Source of the DNA: Hyphomicrobiaceae bacterium
GTDB taxonomy: Bacteria > Pseudomonadota > Alphaproteobacteria > Rhizobiales > Hyphomicrobiaceae
Assembly (NCBI GenBank): GCA_022842785.1
Contig: JALHOW010000011.1
Span: forward strand, 58,540 to 122,539
Direction of reading: 5' to 3'
DNA length: 64,000 bases
Shown here: piece by piece, positions 36,637 to 47,247 of the stretch
Position numbering within the stretch: position 1 is the first letter of the stretch
How the letters are laid out: each line of letters starts with the position of its first letter
Translations under genes and position numbers: made by a program
Notes under the pieces: model-generated
What the model was told of the DNA's origin: nothing
The model's input: the letters and a program-made list of their open reading frames with translations, nothing else
The model's database searches: none

Positions 36637-37410
36637 ATGACCTTCGATCCCGCTGCCGCTGCACGATACATTGCCGATGCTCATCGCACGCGGGCAGCGT
36701 TCCGCAATCTCCCCGAGGATATCGCGCCCAAGACCATCGACGAGGCCTATGCGGCGCAGGAGGCGCTGCGCGACCTGTGGACGCCGCTCTATGGCGCTGT
36801 CGGGGGGCTCAAGATCGCGACGACGACCAAGGTCATGCAAGCGCTTATGGGCATCGATCATCCATGCGGCGGCGTCATCTATTCGAAGCGTATCCACACT
36901 TCCCCCGCGACCATTAAACTTGCCGACCACATGCACGTCGTCATGGAGTGCGAGCTTGCCGTGCGCGTCGGCAAGACCTTCGAGCCGCGTGCGACGGCCT
37001 ACACCCGCGAGGAAGTGCGCGCCGCTGTCGCCGAGGTCATGCCGGCTTTCGAGCTGATCGAAGACCGCAATGCCGACTACAAATCTTCGAAGGCGCAGTC
37101 TTTGATCTGCGACAACGCATGGAATGCGGGCATCGTGCTCGGCGCGCCGGTGAAGGTGCCGGCAAGCCTGGAGCTCAATGGTCTGGCGGGGAATCTCACC
37201 ACCGGGTCAGGCAAGCACAGCGGCAAGACCGACGATCCCATGGGTGCGCTCGCCTGGATCGCAAACTTGGCGGCATCGCGCGGCAAGCCGCTCGCCGCTG
37301 GCCAGGTCGTCATCACCGGAAGCCTCATCCCGACGCTGCCGATTGCGCCCGGCGAGGCTTTCGATTTCGCGATCGAGGGGATCGGCAACGTGCGCGCGAC
37401 CGGCGCGTGA
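36637..37410 (+). CDS. 2-keto-4-pentenoate hydratase-like protein (FAH superfamily)
   Basis: A 257-residue protein of the MhpD/HpaH group. Marks are IDEAYAAQEALRDLW, GGLKIATTTKVMQALMGIDH, the metal-ligand glutamates in VMECELAVRVGKTFEP, PAFELIEDRNADY and the C-terminal GQVVITGSLIPTLPIAPGEA. Such enzymes add water to 2-hydroxydienoates made in meta-cleavage of aromatics, or decarboxylate related 2-oxoacids. Start chosen behind GAGGAAC at 36637. It lies 45 bases before a thioesterase gene, likely the same transcript. Confidence 0.8.
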   Translation: MTFDPAAAARYIADAHRTRAAFRNLPEDIAPKTIDEAYAAQEALRDLWTPLYGAVGGLKIATTTKVMQALMGIDHPCGGVIYSKRIHTSPATIKLADHMHVVMECELAVRVGKTFEPRATAYTREEVRAAVAEVMPAFELIEDRNADYKSSKAQSLICDNAWNAGIVLGAPVKVPASLELNGLAGNLTTGSGKHSGKTDDPMGALAWIANLAASRGKPLAAGQVVITGSLIPTLPIAPGEAFDFAIEGIGNVRATGA

Positions 37411-37455
37411 TCCATAAGAAAATAACGAAATCAAGCAACGGATGATCAGCGAGAC

Positions 37456-37896
37456 ATGCAACACGAGACGGCGAAAAACCTGACCCGGCGTGAATCCTTC
37501 GACCTTTTCACGCCGGTTACGATCCGATTCTGCGATACGGACAAGCTCGGCCACGTCAACAATGTGTCGATTGCGTCGTACATCGAGGCCGGGCGCTGCG
37601 ACCTCTACTACAAGCTCATGCAGGATGCCGGCACCGACGCGAAAATCGACTTCGTGCTGGCGCGCGCTGCGATCGATTTCCGGCGCGAGATCTTCTATCC
37701 CGGCACGGTCGAGGTGGGTTCGCGCTTCCTGAAGCTCGGCAATCGATCCGTTACGTCGGGCTACGGCGTTTTCGTCGGTGACAACTGCGTCGCGACCTCG
37801 GAATGCGTGAACGTATTTTTTGACATGTCCACCCGCAAGTCCGTCTCGCCGGATGGCAAGCTGCGCGAACTGCTCCAGGCTGCCGCTGCGCGCTAA
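37456..37896 (+). CDS. Hotdog-fold acyl-CoA thioesterase
   Basis: A 146-residue protein of the 4-hydroxybenzoyl-CoA thioesterase type. The active-site region is IRFCDTDKLGHVNNVSIASY (residues 23-42) with the conserved aspartate and the GHVNN turn, followed by the long helix IEAGRCDLYYKLM. It hydrolyses an acyl-CoA. The stop codon TAA lies inside the first palindromic element described next, so the last residues may have been reset by that element. Confidence 0.82.
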   Translation: MQHETAKNLTRRESFDLFTPVTIRFCDTDKLGHVNNVSIASYIEAGRCDLYYKLMQDAGTDAKIDFVLARAAIDFRREIFYPGTVEVGSRFLKLGNRSVTSGYGVFVGDNCVATSECVNVFFDMSTRKSVSPDGKLRELLQAAAAR

Positions 37897-37968
37897 AGCA
37901 ACGGACTTGAAATTCACCTCGCTGCGACGCTAGGTGGTGAGTGAATTTCAAGTCCAAAGTTGCTTTAG
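37893..37968. repeat. Palindromic element, copy 1
   Basis: Left arm CTAAAGCAAC plus GGACTTGAAATTCAC (37893-37917), loop of 23 bases, right arm GTGAATTTCAAGTCC (37941-37955), a 3-base AAA bulge and GTTGCTTTAG (37959-37968). This gives a 25-bp stem with one bulge. Ends are CTAAAG and CTTTAG. It may also act as terminator of the thioesterase mRNA. Confidence 0.85.
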
Positions 37969-37980
37969 AACATTATGTTT

Positions 37981-38058
37981 CTAAAGCGTCTTTGGGACCT
38001 TGAATGCGACTTTGAGATTGGCTCAGGCCTGGGTCGCATTCAAGGTCCCACACTTTAG
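37981..38058. repeat. Palindromic element, copy 2
   Basis: Outer ends CTAAAG (37981-37986) and CTTTAG (38053-38058) enclose a perfect 17-bp inverted repeat, GGGACCTTGAATGCGAC (37994-38010) with its complement at 38033-38049 and a 22-base loop. The core resembles copy 1 (GGAC, then TTGAA). The remaining bases up to 38255 hold no gene or recognised signal. Confidence 0.85.
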
Positions 38059-38255
38059 TGTGTGTGACGGCGCCGAGACTCTGCGCACAGATTGATCACC
38101 GCTCACTTTGGCCCGGCCTTGGCGCCGTGCTCGGGCCATGTTTCTCTCGCATCGACAATGCACATGCGATTCGTGCGCCGGAGGCGGAGCGACCACGCTT
38201 GCGTGGCGGGGCTCGGCGGCAACCCGGCTGAAACGGCCGTTAGAGGGGCATCCGC

Positions 38256-39824
38256 ATGGCCATACGCTGGCCCTGGCGCCGCAAGAACGAAGGTTTCGAG
38301 TGGCACAAGTACGTCAAGACGACGATCGCCGTTCGGCGTGAGCATCGCCGCGAACGGGCGGAAGAAATCAAGCGCTCAGCGCAGGATGGCGCCGTTCGCG
38401 CGGCCGAAGGTGCGGCCCGTATGGGGCGTCAAAGTGCCGAGGCTGCCGGCAAGAAGGCGCGGCGCGCTTCGGCCGCCTCCAAGCGCAGGATGCGCATGGG
38501 CCTTGAGGCATCTGGTCGGGGGATCAGGCGCGCCCTCGATGCTTCAGCCTCCGGTTCGCGGCGGTTCCTCGCCGCATCTGGACGTGGCCTCAAGCAGGCT
38601 TCTATCGTCTCCGCGCAGGGCATCAGGCGCGCATCGGTGGCATCGGCTCGCGGCATCAAGCACGGCGGGCAGTGTGCGGGTGCGGGTCTCGGGAGTTCTG
38701 CCCGCTGGCTCGGTCGCGCGGGGCTCGGAAGTGCAGCTTGGACCGGCGGCGGCCTTGCTGCTGCGGGTCGTGTGATCGGCGGCGGTCTCGGGACCGTGAG
38801 CCGCCCGATCCTCGATTTTCTAGGTCGACCGGGCGTATCTGGCCCGCTGATGCTCGCAGGCGCCGTGGCACTCGTTTCCGGGCTCGCGCGCCCGATCCTG
38901 ACCGGGTCCATGGACCGCGAGGCGATGCTGATCATCGCCATCGGTATGGTCTGCCTGCTCGCCAGCCTGACGCCACGCCTACGTTACGGCACCGCTCCTG
39001 CAATCCTGGCCGCCGCCTCGGCGCCGTTGAGGCGTATTCCGCCGCGGATCGGACACACACTTGCCGGTGGCGGCGCGATCGTCGCGGCTGTGCTTGCTGC
39101 TGTCTGGCTCTGGCCGGCGAGCCTCACGCCGTCTGCGCCGAGTTTGCCGTCGCTCCCGACGATGTCGCTGTCGAGTTTCGTGCCCTTCAAGGCTGCCGAA
39201 CCACCCATCACGGGCCGCGCCTATGCAGTCGGCGGAGACACCATCCGCGTTGGACAGCAGACAGTCCGCCTCGATGGTGTCGAGGCGCCAGATCGCGACC
39301 AGACATGTGCGCGGGCGGACAATCGCCGCTGGCGCTGTGGCGAGGCCGCCCAGGCTGCACTCTCCCGCCTCGTCTCCGGCCGGCAAGTGACATGCGACCC
39401 AGCCGGCAAGCACGATGCCGGCCACGTTCGCGCGAGCTGCACGGTCGCCTCCAATGATCTCGCAGCGACCCTCGTCGAGGGCGGTCACGTGCTCGCCGAA
39501 GCGGGCATGATGGCGCGCTACCGCAGTGCCCAGGCCAAGGCGCAGCAGGCCAAGGCAGGCCTCTGGAGCGGCCCTGAGGCGCCCGAGCGGCCCGCCGAAT
39601 GGCGGTCGCGGCTGTGGAACGAGGCTCGCGCCAAGGCGCCCGAGGGCTGCCCGATCAAGGGCAAAGTAGCCGGTCGGCGCGGCGATGCCGTCAGGACCTA
39701 CCACCTGCCATGGTCACCCACCTATATGAGGCTGCGGGTCGTCTCGGCGCGCGGCGAGCGTTGGTTCTGCAGCGAGGCGGACGCGCGGGCTGCGGGTTTT
39801 GCGCCGGCCGAGATCGACGGATAG
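38256..39824 (+). CDS. Membrane-anchored nuclease-like protein with 11-residue repeats and SNase domain
   Basis: A 522-residue protein. Residues 1-70 are strongly basic. Residues 73-138 are six in-register 11-residue repeats (for example EASGRGIRRAL, DASASGSRRFL, IVSAQGIRRAS). Hydrophobic helices follow at about 196-240 and 268-288. A staphylococcal-nuclease-like domain spans about 318-437 (GGDTIRVGQQTVRLDGVEAP, then LVEGGHVLAEAG), and the C terminus (GCPIKGKVAGRRGDAVRTYH, GERWFCSEADARAAGF) is a module often seen with such nucleases in Alphaproteobacteria. In the active site the usual Asp and Glu after the arginine are Glu343 and Asp346, so activity is uncertain. Confidence 0.7.
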   Translation: MAIRWPWRRKNEGFEWHKYVKTTIAVRREHRRERAEEIKRSAQDGAVRAAEGAARMGRQSAEAAGKKARRASAASKRRMRMGLEASGRGIRRALDASASGSRRFLAASGRGLKQASIVSAQGIRRASVASARGIKHGGQCAGAGLGSSARWLGRAGLGSAAWTGGGLAAAGRVIGGGLGTVSRPILDFLGRPGVSGPLMLAGAVALVSGLARPILTGSMDREAMLIIAIGMVCLLASLTPRLRYGTAPAILAAASAPLRRIPPRIGHTLAGGGAIVAAVLAAVWLWPASLTPSAPSLPSLPTMSLSSFVPFKAAEPPITGRAYAVGGDTIRVGQQTVRLDGVEAPDRDQTCARADNRRWRCGEAAQAALSRLVSGRQVTCDPAGKHDAGHVRASCTVASNDLAATLVEGGHVLAEAGMMARYRSAQAKAQQAKAGLWSGPEAPERPAEWRSRLWNEARAKAPEGCPIKGKVAGRRGDAVRTYHLPWSPTYMRLRVVSARGERWFCSEADARAAGFAPAEIDG

Positions 39825-39888
39825 GCGCCGCACGGGCGTTCATCTGCTGCCGGATCGGATGTGGGTCTGTGCACGTTTCGGAGTGTCC

Positions 39889-40680
39889 ATGACAGAGTCC
39901 GTTCCAGCAGTGCGCAAGAAGCCCAAGGCGCGCGCGGTCCGCAGAGGGGTTAGGCGGATGGGAAAAGTTCTCCTTTATCTGTTTTTGATCCCGCTCGTGG
40001 CCCACGCCGCATGGTGGACATGGAACAACACGGCGTGGAACTGGCGCAGCGCCAACTGGTCGCCGTCGGGCATATTGAAGCCCGCTACGGCCGACCCGGA
40101 GCCCGCCGTTTACGTGCTGGCCGGGCGCACCGGCGGCTGGAAAGGCATATTTGCGCACCACACCTGGATCGTCACCAAGGCTGCCGGCGCCCCGCGCTAT
40201 ACGCGCTATGACGTGGTCGGCTGGGGGCGGCCCGTCCGGACGGATCACCTCTCGCCGGACAGCCATTGGTACAGCAATGCGCCCTCCATCGTGGCCTCGA
40301 TCCGCGGGCCGGCCGCCACCGCTGCAATTGCCGATATCGAGCGCGCCGTGGCAGAGTATCCCTTCTCGGACGCCGGCAGCTACAAGGCGTGGCCCGGCCC
40401 AAACTCGAATACGTTTATCGCCTATGTCGCCAGGGAGGTGCCGGCTTTGGCTCCCGGCCTGCTCCCGACCGCCATCGGTAAGGATTTTACCGAGGGACCG
40501 GTCTACGTCGGGCTGACGCCGAGCCGGACGGGTGTCCAGTTCCTCGCCAAGGGCCTCATCGGGTTTACGGTCGCCTGGGTGGAGGGTATCGAGATCAACT
40601 TCATGGGTGCCGTTGCGGGCATAGACCTGCGTCGGCCGGCGGTGAAACTCCCCGGATGGGGGCGTATCGGCCTACCCTGA
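39889..40680 (+). CDS. DUF3750-type membrane-anchored protein
   Basis: A 263-residue protein with a basic N terminus and one hydrophobic helix (VLLYLFLIPLVAHAAWWTW), then a soluble domain with ARTGGWKGIFAHHTWIV-like sequence, WYSNAPSIVASIRGPAA, KAWPGPNSNTFIAYVAREVP and FLAKGLIGFTVAWVEGIEIN. The PGPNSNTF stretch is typical of the DUF3750 family, whose function is not known. The start at 39889 follows GGAG; it lies 64 bases after the nuclease-like gene. Confidence 0.75.
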   Translation: MTESVPAVRKKPKARAVRRGVRRMGKVLLYLFLIPLVAHAAWWTWNNTAWNWRSANWSPSGILKPATADPEPAVYVLAGRTGGWKGIFAHHTWIVTKAAGAPRYTRYDVVGWGRPVRTDHLSPDSHWYSNAPSIVASIRGPAATAAIADIERAVAEYPFSDAGSYKAWPGPNSNTFIAYVAREVPALAPGLLPTAIGKDFTEGPVYVGLTPSRTGVQFLAKGLIGFTVAWVEGIEINFMGAVAGIDLRRPAVKLPGWGRIGLP

Positions 40681-40720
40681 AGCGTCAGAAATGCCGATAA
40701 TCAGCTGCTTTCTGACGCTT
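40680..40720 (+). terminator. Strong hairpin after the DUF3750 gene
   Basis: A perfect 12-bp inverted repeat, AAGCGTCAGAAA (40680-40691) and TTTCTGACGCTT (40709-40720), with a 17-base loop starts on the last base of the stop codon. The T-rich part is inside the stem, so it is either a terminator of unusual form or another mobile palindrome. Confidence 0.55.
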
Positions 40721-40741
40721 TCGGCCCCCGCGACAAAATCG

Positions 40742-40781
40742 TTGACTTAAGGTGTTGACCTTATAATTCGAGCTGTATATT
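40742..40781 (+). promoter_or_regulatory. Promoter region of the str operon
   Basis: Two -35-like boxes, TTGACT (40742-40747) and TTGACC (40755-40760), and two -10-like boxes, TATAAT (40762-40767) and TATATT (40776-40781). The pairings give spacers of 14 and 15 bases; shifting the second -10 by two bases (TATTTT) gives 17. It is the only strong sigma-70-like region before rpsL. Confidence 0.55.
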
Positions 40782-41084
40782 TTGCGCCCACTCTCACGGT
40801 AGGTCGTAGGGCGCTATCGGGCGGGGCTTTGCAGGCACAGAAGCCGACATCGGCGATCATGAGCTGCCTGCGCTAAAAGCTTCCAGCTCATTGCTAGCCG
40901 CCTCTAAACACTATCGTTCTCAAGCAGAGGACAATTTCGGACCAAGATCGCGCGCGCCGCTCGGCGGAACGTTCGATCCTCTGGTGTTGCGAGCTGGGGG
41001 CCCAGAAAACGGGCCGCTCGGCTCGTCAGGTTTGGCGCATCCGGCCCTTGGTGGGGTGGGTGCACGAGGTACGGACGAGGCTCG
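40782..41084 (+). other. Long leader upstream of rpsL
   Basis: About 300 bases between the promoter region and the rpsL start. No coding frame with a ribosome binding site is seen. It is likely transcribed as an untranslated leader, but no known leader RNA was recognised. Confidence 0.45.
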
Positions 41085-41456
41085 ATGCCGACAATTCAGC
41101 AGCTGATCCGCAAGCCGCGGGTGAAGCCCCGGGAGCGTAACAAGGTCCCGGCGATGGAGGCCTGCCCGCAGAAGCGTGGCGTGTGCACCCGCGTCTATAC
41201 GACGACGCCGAAGAAGCCGAACTCGGCCCTTCGTAAGGTCGCCAAGATCCGCCTCACGAATGGCTTCGAGGTCATCGGTTACATTCCGGGTGAGGGTCAT
41301 AACCTCCAGGAGCACTCCGTAGTGATGATCCGTGGCGGCCGCGTGAAGGATCTTCCGGGCGTGCGCTACCATATCATCCGCGGCGTGCTCGACACGCAAG
41401 GCGTGGCGAACCGCAAACAGCGCCGTTCGAAGTACGGCGCCAAGCGGCCGAAGTAA
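41085..41456 (+). CDS. rpsL: 30S ribosomal protein S12
   Basis: 123 residues, the normal length. It starts [12 protein letters not shown] and has the decoding-centre loop [15 protein letters not shown], with the lysine that corresponds to E. coli Lys43 (KKPNS), and [20 protein letters not shown] with the Lys88-type position PGVRYH after it. The residues look streptomycin-sensitive (wild type). First gene of the str operon; sits at the decoding site of the small subunit. Confidence 0.97.
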   Translation: MPTIQQLIRKPRVKPRERNKVPAMEACPQKRGVCTRVYTTTPKKPNSALRKVAKIRLTNGFEVIGYIPGEGHNLQEHSVVMIRGGRVKDLPGVRYHIIRGVLDTQGVANRKQRRSKYGAKRPK

Positions 41457-41581
41457 GATCCGAAGGACAACTGGGCGCCGCCCTATGTGGAGCGGCGCTC
41501 TCGTATTTGGAAGACTGGCCCCGAGCGGGCGGCACAAGACGCGCCCGAGAGGGCGGCCAAGAGACCGGAAGGAACGAGCGC

Positions 41582-42052
41582 ATGTCGCGTCGCCATCGTG
41601 CCGAGAAGCGGGAAATCAACCCGGACCCCAAGTTCGGGGATCTGGTGGTGTCCAAGTTCATGAATTCGATCATGAGCGAGGGCAAGAAATCGACGGCCGA
41701 GCGCATCGTCTATGGTGCTTTCGATCGTATGCAGCAGCGTGCCAAGGCGGACGCTCTGCCGATGTTCCACCAGGCGCTTGAGAATGTGATGCCCTCGGTC
41801 GAGGTTCGCTCGCGCCGCGTGGGTGGTGCGACGTATCAGGTTCCGGTCGAGGTCCGTAATGAGCGCCGTCAGGCGCTTGCGATCCGCTGGCTGATCTCGG
41901 CGGCGCGCGCACGCAATGAGAATACGATGGAAGAGCGGTTGTCGGCCGAGCTTTTGGACGCCGCCAACAACCGCGGCACAGCGGTGAAGAAGCGCGAAGA
42001 TACGCACAAGATGGCGGAAGCCAACCGCGCATTCTCGCACTACCGCTGGTAA
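41582..42052 (+). CDS. rpsG: 30S ribosomal protein S7
   Basis: 156 residues, the usual alphaproteobacterial length, starting [20 protein letters not shown]. The ATG at 41582 follows GGAAGGA; an earlier in-frame ATG would add 25 unrelated residues. Also typical is [21 protein letters not shown]7 starts assembly of the small-subunit head and in other bacteria can repress the str operon. Confidence 0.97.
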   Translation: MSRRHRAEKREINPDPKFGDLVVSKFMNSIMSEGKKSTAERIVYGAFDRMQQRAKADALPMFHQALENVMPSVEVRSRRVGGATYQVPVEVRNERRQALAIRWLISAARARNENTMEERLSAELLDAANNRGTAVKKREDTHKMAEANRAFSHYRW

Positions 42053-42073
42053 CCGGACGACGAGGCAAGAATC

Positions 42074-44146
42074 ATGGCCCGCGAATACGCGATCGAGGAC
42101 TACCGTAATTTCGGTATCATGGCGCACATTGACGCCGGTAAAACCACGACCACCGAACGGATCCTTTTCTACACGGGCAAGAGCCACAAGATCGGTGAAG
42201 TCCACGACGGCGCCGCGACCATGGATTTCATGGTCCAGGAGCAGGAGAAGGGCATCACGATCCAGTCAGCGGCCACGACGACGTTCTGGGCGGGCAAGCG
42301 CCTGAACATCATCGACACGCCAGGTCACGTCGACTTCACGATTGAGGTCGAGCGTTCGCTGCGCGTGCTCGACGGCGCCGTGTGCGTGCTCGACGGCAAC
42401 CAGGGCGTGGAGCCGCAGACCGAGACGGTTTGGCGTCAGGGCGACAAATACAGCGTGCCGCGCATCATCTTCGCCAACAAGATGGATAAGACGGGCGCCG
42501 ACTTCTATATGTGCCTCGAGGACATCGGCGAGAAGCTTGGCGCGCGCGCTGTGCCGCTGCAGATTCCGATCGGCGCCGAGAGCAACTTCAAGGGCGTTGT
42601 CGATCTCCTCAAGATGAAGGCGATCATCTGGGAAGGCGACGACAAGGGTGCGAAGTTCGTCGAGACGGACATTCCTGCTGATCTCGTCGACAAGGCCAAC
42701 GAATTCCGCGCCGCCATGATTGAGGCCGCGGTCGAGATGGACGACGATGCGCTCGCAGCATATTTCGACGGCAAAGAGCCCGACATCGCCACGCTGAAGA
42801 AGTGCATTCGCAAGGCCACGATTTCGCGCGCCTTCTATCCGATGATGTGCGGCTCGGCCTTCAAAAACAAGGGCGTCCAGACGCTGCTCGACGCGGTGGT
42901 GGATTTCCTGCCATCGCCTGTCGATCGCGGCGCAAGGTCGGGCATAGATGTCAAGTCCGGCGAGACTGTGGAGCGCAAGCCGCTCGACAGCGAGCCGCTG
43001 TCTCTGCTCGCGTTCAAGATCATGGATGATCCGTACGGCGTCCTGACGTTCGCGCGCATATACTCGGGCAAGCTCGAGAGCGGCATGCACGTGATCAACA
43101 CGTCGCGTGACAAGCGCGAGCGCGTTGGCCGCATTCTGCTGATGCACGCCAACAACCGCGAGGAGATCAAGGAGGCTTATGCCGGCGACATCGTCGCGCT
43201 GCTCGGCCTCAAGGATACCCGCACGGGCGAGACGCTTTCGGATCCGAACAACCGCGTCATTCTCGAGAAGATGGAGTTCCCTGAGCCCGTCATCGAGATG
43301 AAGGTCGAGCCGAAATCGAAGGCTGATCAGGAGAAGATGGGCGTCGCGCTTGCCAAGATGGCGACCGAGGATCCCTCGTTCCGGGTCAACTCCGATCCCG
43401 AGAGCGGCGAGATCATCATCAAGGGCATGGGCGAGCTGCATCTCGAGATCAAGGTCGACATCCTGCGCCGCACGCACAGCGTCGAAGTCGCGACGGGCGC
43501 GCCGCAGGTTGCCTACCGCGAGACACTCGCGCGTGCGACAGATATCGACTACACGCACAAGAAGCAGTCTGGTGGTTCGGGCCAGTTCGCTCGCGTCAAG
43601 CTGCGTCTTGAGCCGCAGGAGCCGGGTTCGGGCAACGAGTTCGAATCGGAGATCGTCGGCGGCACCGTGCCGAAGGAATACATCCCCGGCGTCGAGAAGG
43701 GCGTGAAGAGTATCTGGGACAGCGGCGTGCTCATCGGCTTCCCGCTCGTCGACACCAAGGTGACGTTGTTCGACGGTGCCTTCCACGAGGTGGACAGCTC
43801 GGCGATCGCGTTCGAGATCGCATCGCGTCAGGCGATGCGCGAAGGCTGCCAGAAGTCGGGTATCAAGCTTCTGGAGCCGATCATGGACGTCGAGGTGGTG
43901 ACGCCTGGCGACTTCGTCGGCGGCGTGATCGGTGACATCAACAGCCGACGCGGCCAGATCCGGAACCAGGAGATGCGTGGCAACGCGACGGTTGTTCGTG
44001 CCAACGTGCCGCTGGCCAACATGTTCGGTTATGTGAGCCAGCTGCGCTCGATGAGCCAGGGGCGCGCATCCTACACCATGCAGTTTGCTCACTACGCCGA
44101 GGTGCCGCGCAATGTCGCCGAGGAGGTGAAGGCCAAGTACGCCTGA
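42074..44146 (+). CDS. fusA: Translation elongation factor G
   Basis: 690 residues, normal length. GTP-binding motifs: [15 protein letters not shown] (G1), the switch I region [17 protein letters not shown] with its canonical [12 protein letters not shown] (G3) and NKMD (G4). EF-G moves tRNA and mRNA after peptide bond formation. It lies 21 bases after rpsG. Unlike the EF-Tu encoded next, nothing in its GTPase domain is unusual. Confidence 0.98.
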   Translation: MAREYAIEDYRNFGIMAHIDAGKTTTTERILFYTGKSHKIGEVHDGAATMDFMVQEQEKGITIQSAATTTFWAGKRLNIIDTPGHVDFTIEVERSLRVLDGAVCVLDGNQGVEPQTETVWRQGDKYSVPRIIFANKMDKTGADFYMCLEDIGEKLGARAVPLQIPIGAESNFKGVVDLLKMKAIIWEGDDKGAKFVETDIPADLVDKANEFRAAMIEAAVEMDDDALAAYFDGKEPDIATLKKCIRKATISRAFYPMMCGSAFKNKGVQTLLDAVVDFLPSPVDRGARSGIDVKSGETVERKPLDSEPLSLLAFKIMDDPYGVLTFARIYSGKLESGMHVINTSRDKRERVGRILLMHANNREEIKEAYAGDIVALLGLKDTRTGETLSDPNNRVILEKMEFPEPVIEMKVEPKSKADQEKMGVALAKMATEDPSFRVNSDPESGEIIIKGMGELHLEIKVDILRRTHSVEVATGAPQVAYRETLARATDIDYTHKKQSGGSGQFARVKLRLEPQEPGSGNEFESEIVGGTVPKEYIPGVEKGVKSIWDSGVLIGFPLVDTKVTLFDGAFHEVDSSAIAFEIASRQAMREGCQKSGIKLLEPIMDVEVVTPGDFVGGVIGDINSRRGQIRNQEMRGNATVVRANVPLANMFGYVSQLRSMSQGRASYTMQFAHYAEVPRNVAEEVKAKYA

Positions 44147-44225
44147 TCCCCCCGGAGCAATTCAAGATCACTTTTCTGAGTTCAAAGAGGACGCCAGTCG
44201 TCCAGACGCATGAGGAGAGCCTGAG

Positions 44226-45434
<1,209 letters not shown>

Positions 45435-45448
45435 TCAGGAGAAGCGGC

Positions 45449-45480
45449 GAGCGCCCGGTGTTGCACGACAACGGGCGCTC
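45449..45480 (+). terminator. Hairpin between tuf and rpsJ
   Basis: Perfect 9-bp stem GAGCGCCCG (45449-45457) with CGGGCGCTC (45472-45480), followed by ACGTTT. It probably ends part of the str transcripts; read-through would feed the S10 genes. Confidence 0.6.
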
Positions 45481-45506
45481 ACGTTTCCAGCGGGACGAGT
45501 GAGAAG

Positions 45507-45815
45507 ATGAACGGCCAAAACATCCGGATCCGGCTCAAAGCGTTCGACCATCGAATTCTCGATGCGTCGACGCGTGAGATCGTGAACACGGCGAAGCGAA
45601 CCGGCGCCGAGGTGCGCGGCCCCATTCCGCTTCCGACCCGCATCGAGCGGTTCACGGTGAACCGCTCGCCGCACATCGACAAGACGAGCCGCGAGCAGTT
45701 CGAAATGCGGACGCACAAGCGGCTCCTCGATATCGTTGATCCAACGCCGCAGACGGTAGACGCGCTGATGAAGCTGGACCTTGCGGCCGGCGTCGACGTG
45801 GAGATCAAGCTCTGA
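45507..45815 (+). CDS. rpsJ: 30S ribosomal protein S10
   Basis: 102 residues, normal length, with [18 protein letters not shown] at the N terminus and the extended loop [20 protein letters not shown]. First gene of the S10 operon segment. S10 sits in the small-subunit head and also serves as NusE in antitermination, which fits the boxA-like site upstream of the rRNA operon in this window. Confidence 0.96.
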   Translation: MNGQNIRIRLKAFDHRILDASTREIVNTAKRTGAEVRGPIPLPTRIERFTVNRSPHIDKTSREQFEMRTHKRLLDIVDPTPQTVDALMKLDLAAGVDVEIKL

Positions 45816-45907
45816 CGGCTGGCTGGCGCGGATGAGGGCCCAAGTGCTCGCTGAAGCGGACCGGACAGGAACCAGTGGCTCAGTCCTTTAGGAAAGGAAT
45901 GCAACGG

Positions 45908-46627
45908 ATGCGTTCCGGAGTGATTGCACAGAAGGTCGGGATGACGCGGCTCTTCACGGAGACCGGGGAGCATATCCCCGTGACCGTGCTGAAGCTGGAC
46001 AACCTCCAGGTTGTCGCCCACCTGACGCAGGAAAAGAACGGCTACACCGCTCTCCAGCTCGGCGCTGGCAAGCGTAAGCCGAACCGCGTGACCAAAGCCG
46101 AGCGCGGAGGTTTCGCGCGCGCCGAGGTCGAGCCGAAGCGCAAGCTCGTCGAGTTCCGCGTGAGCCCCGATAACCTGATTGAAGTCGGCGCCGAGATCAC
46201 GGCCGACCACTTCGTCACTGGCCAGCTCGTCGATGTGACGGGCCAGAGCCAGGGCAAGGGTTTCCAGGGCGGCATGAAGCGCTGGAACTTTGGCGGTTTG
46301 CGCGCAACGCACGGCGTCTCGCTCGTGCACCGCTCGCTTGGTTCGACCGGTCAGCGTCAGGATCCCGGCAAGGTCTTCAAGGGTAAGAAGATGGCCGGCC
46401 ACATGGGTGACGAGCGCATCACGACGCTCAACCTCGAGGTGGTCAAGACGGATGTCGAGCGCGGCCTCATCCTGGTGCGCGGCGCAGTCCCGGGCTCCAA
46501 GGGTGGCTGGGTGCTGATCCGCGACGCCGTGAAGAAGGCGCCGAAGGATGCGCCGAAGCCGGGTTCATTCCGCCCGCGCACCGCAAGTGCCGCCCAGGCT
46601 GGCCAGACGACGACGGAGCAGGCCTGA
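45908..46627 (+). CDS. rplC: 50S ribosomal protein L3
   Basis: 239 residues from the ATG at 45908 ([20 protein letters not shown]), which follows AGGAAAGGA; an earlier GTG would add eleven residues. The loop that reaches the peptidyl-transferase centre is present ([13 protein letters not shown], then [20 protein letters not shown]). The C-terminal 25 residues are an Ala/Gln/Thr-rich extension. The stop shares one base with the rplD start. Confidence 0.96.
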   Translation: MRSGVIAQKVGMTRLFTETGEHIPVTVLKLDNLQVVAHLTQEKNGYTALQLGAGKRKPNRVTKAERGGFARAEVEPKRKLVEFRVSPDNLIEVGAEITADHFVTGQLVDVTGQSQGKGFQGGMKRWNFGGLRATHGVSLVHRSLGSTGQRQDPGKVFKGKKMAGHMGDERITTLNLEVVKTDVERGLILVRGAVPGSKGGWVLIRDAVKKAPKDAPKPGSFRPRTASAAQAGQTTTEQA

Positions 46628-47247
46628 TGCAGACCCCAGTAACCACGCTCGACGCGAGCTCGGCCGGGACGGTCGAGCTTGCCGACGCGATCTACAACCT
46701 GGAGCCGCGCCCGGATCTCATCCAGCGCACTGTGCGTTGGCAGCTCCTGAAGCGCATGGCCGGCACACATCATGCCCAGGATCGGTCCGAAGTGACCGTC
46801 ACGGGTAAGAAGATGTACAAGCAGAAGGGCACCGGTGGCGCCCGTCACGGCGACAAGTCGGTGCCGCAGTGGCGCGGCGGTGGCAAGGCCTTCGGCCCGA
46901 AGCCGCGCAGTCACGCGATCGGCATGCCGAAGAAGGTACGCGCACTCGCGCTCAGGCACGCGCTCTCCGCCAAGGCGAAGGCCGGCGAACTCGTCGTGCT
47001 CGAGAAGGCCGCGTCCACTGACGGAAAGACCAAGGGTCTCAAGGCGCAGCTCGCCGCCCTCGGTCTAACGAACGCGCTCTTCATCGACGGTTCGGATCTC
47101 GATACGGGCTTCGTGCAGGCCGTACGCAATATCCCGAACATCGACTTGCTGCCCGTCCAGGGCATCAACGTCTACGACATTCTGCGCCGCCGGAAGCTGG
47201 TGCTGACCAAGGCCGCTGTCGCCGCCCTCGAGGAGCGCTTCAAATGA
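46627..47247 (+). CDS. rplD: 50S ribosomal protein L4
   Basis: 206 residues, normal length. The exit-tunnel loop is seen as [20 protein letters not shown] and [14 protein letters not shown]4 lines the peptide exit tunnel and in E. coli represses the S10 operon. Start and stop overlap with rplC (1 base) and rplW (4 bases). Confidence 0.96.
   Translation: MQTPVTTLDASSAGTVELADAIYNLEPRPDLIQRTVRWQLLKRMAGTHHAQDRSEVTVTGKKMYKQKGTGGARHGDKSVPQWRGGGKAFGPKPRSHAIGMPKKVRALALRHALSAKAKAGELVVLEKAASTDGKTKGLKAQLAALGLTNALFIDGSDLDTGFVQAVRNIPNIDLLPVQGINVYDILRRRKLVLTKAAVAALEERFK

Noticed and set aside
36401..36640. 79-codon open frame before the hydratase gene
   Set aside because: No ribosome binding site, composition driven by G/C runs, and it overlaps the htpG promoter region.
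42266..44092. 608-codon open frame on the minus strand across fusA
   Set aside because: Shadow of codon bias in a highly conserved gene; the encoded protein is rich in H, R, L, D and V as expected for an antisense frame and has no start signal.
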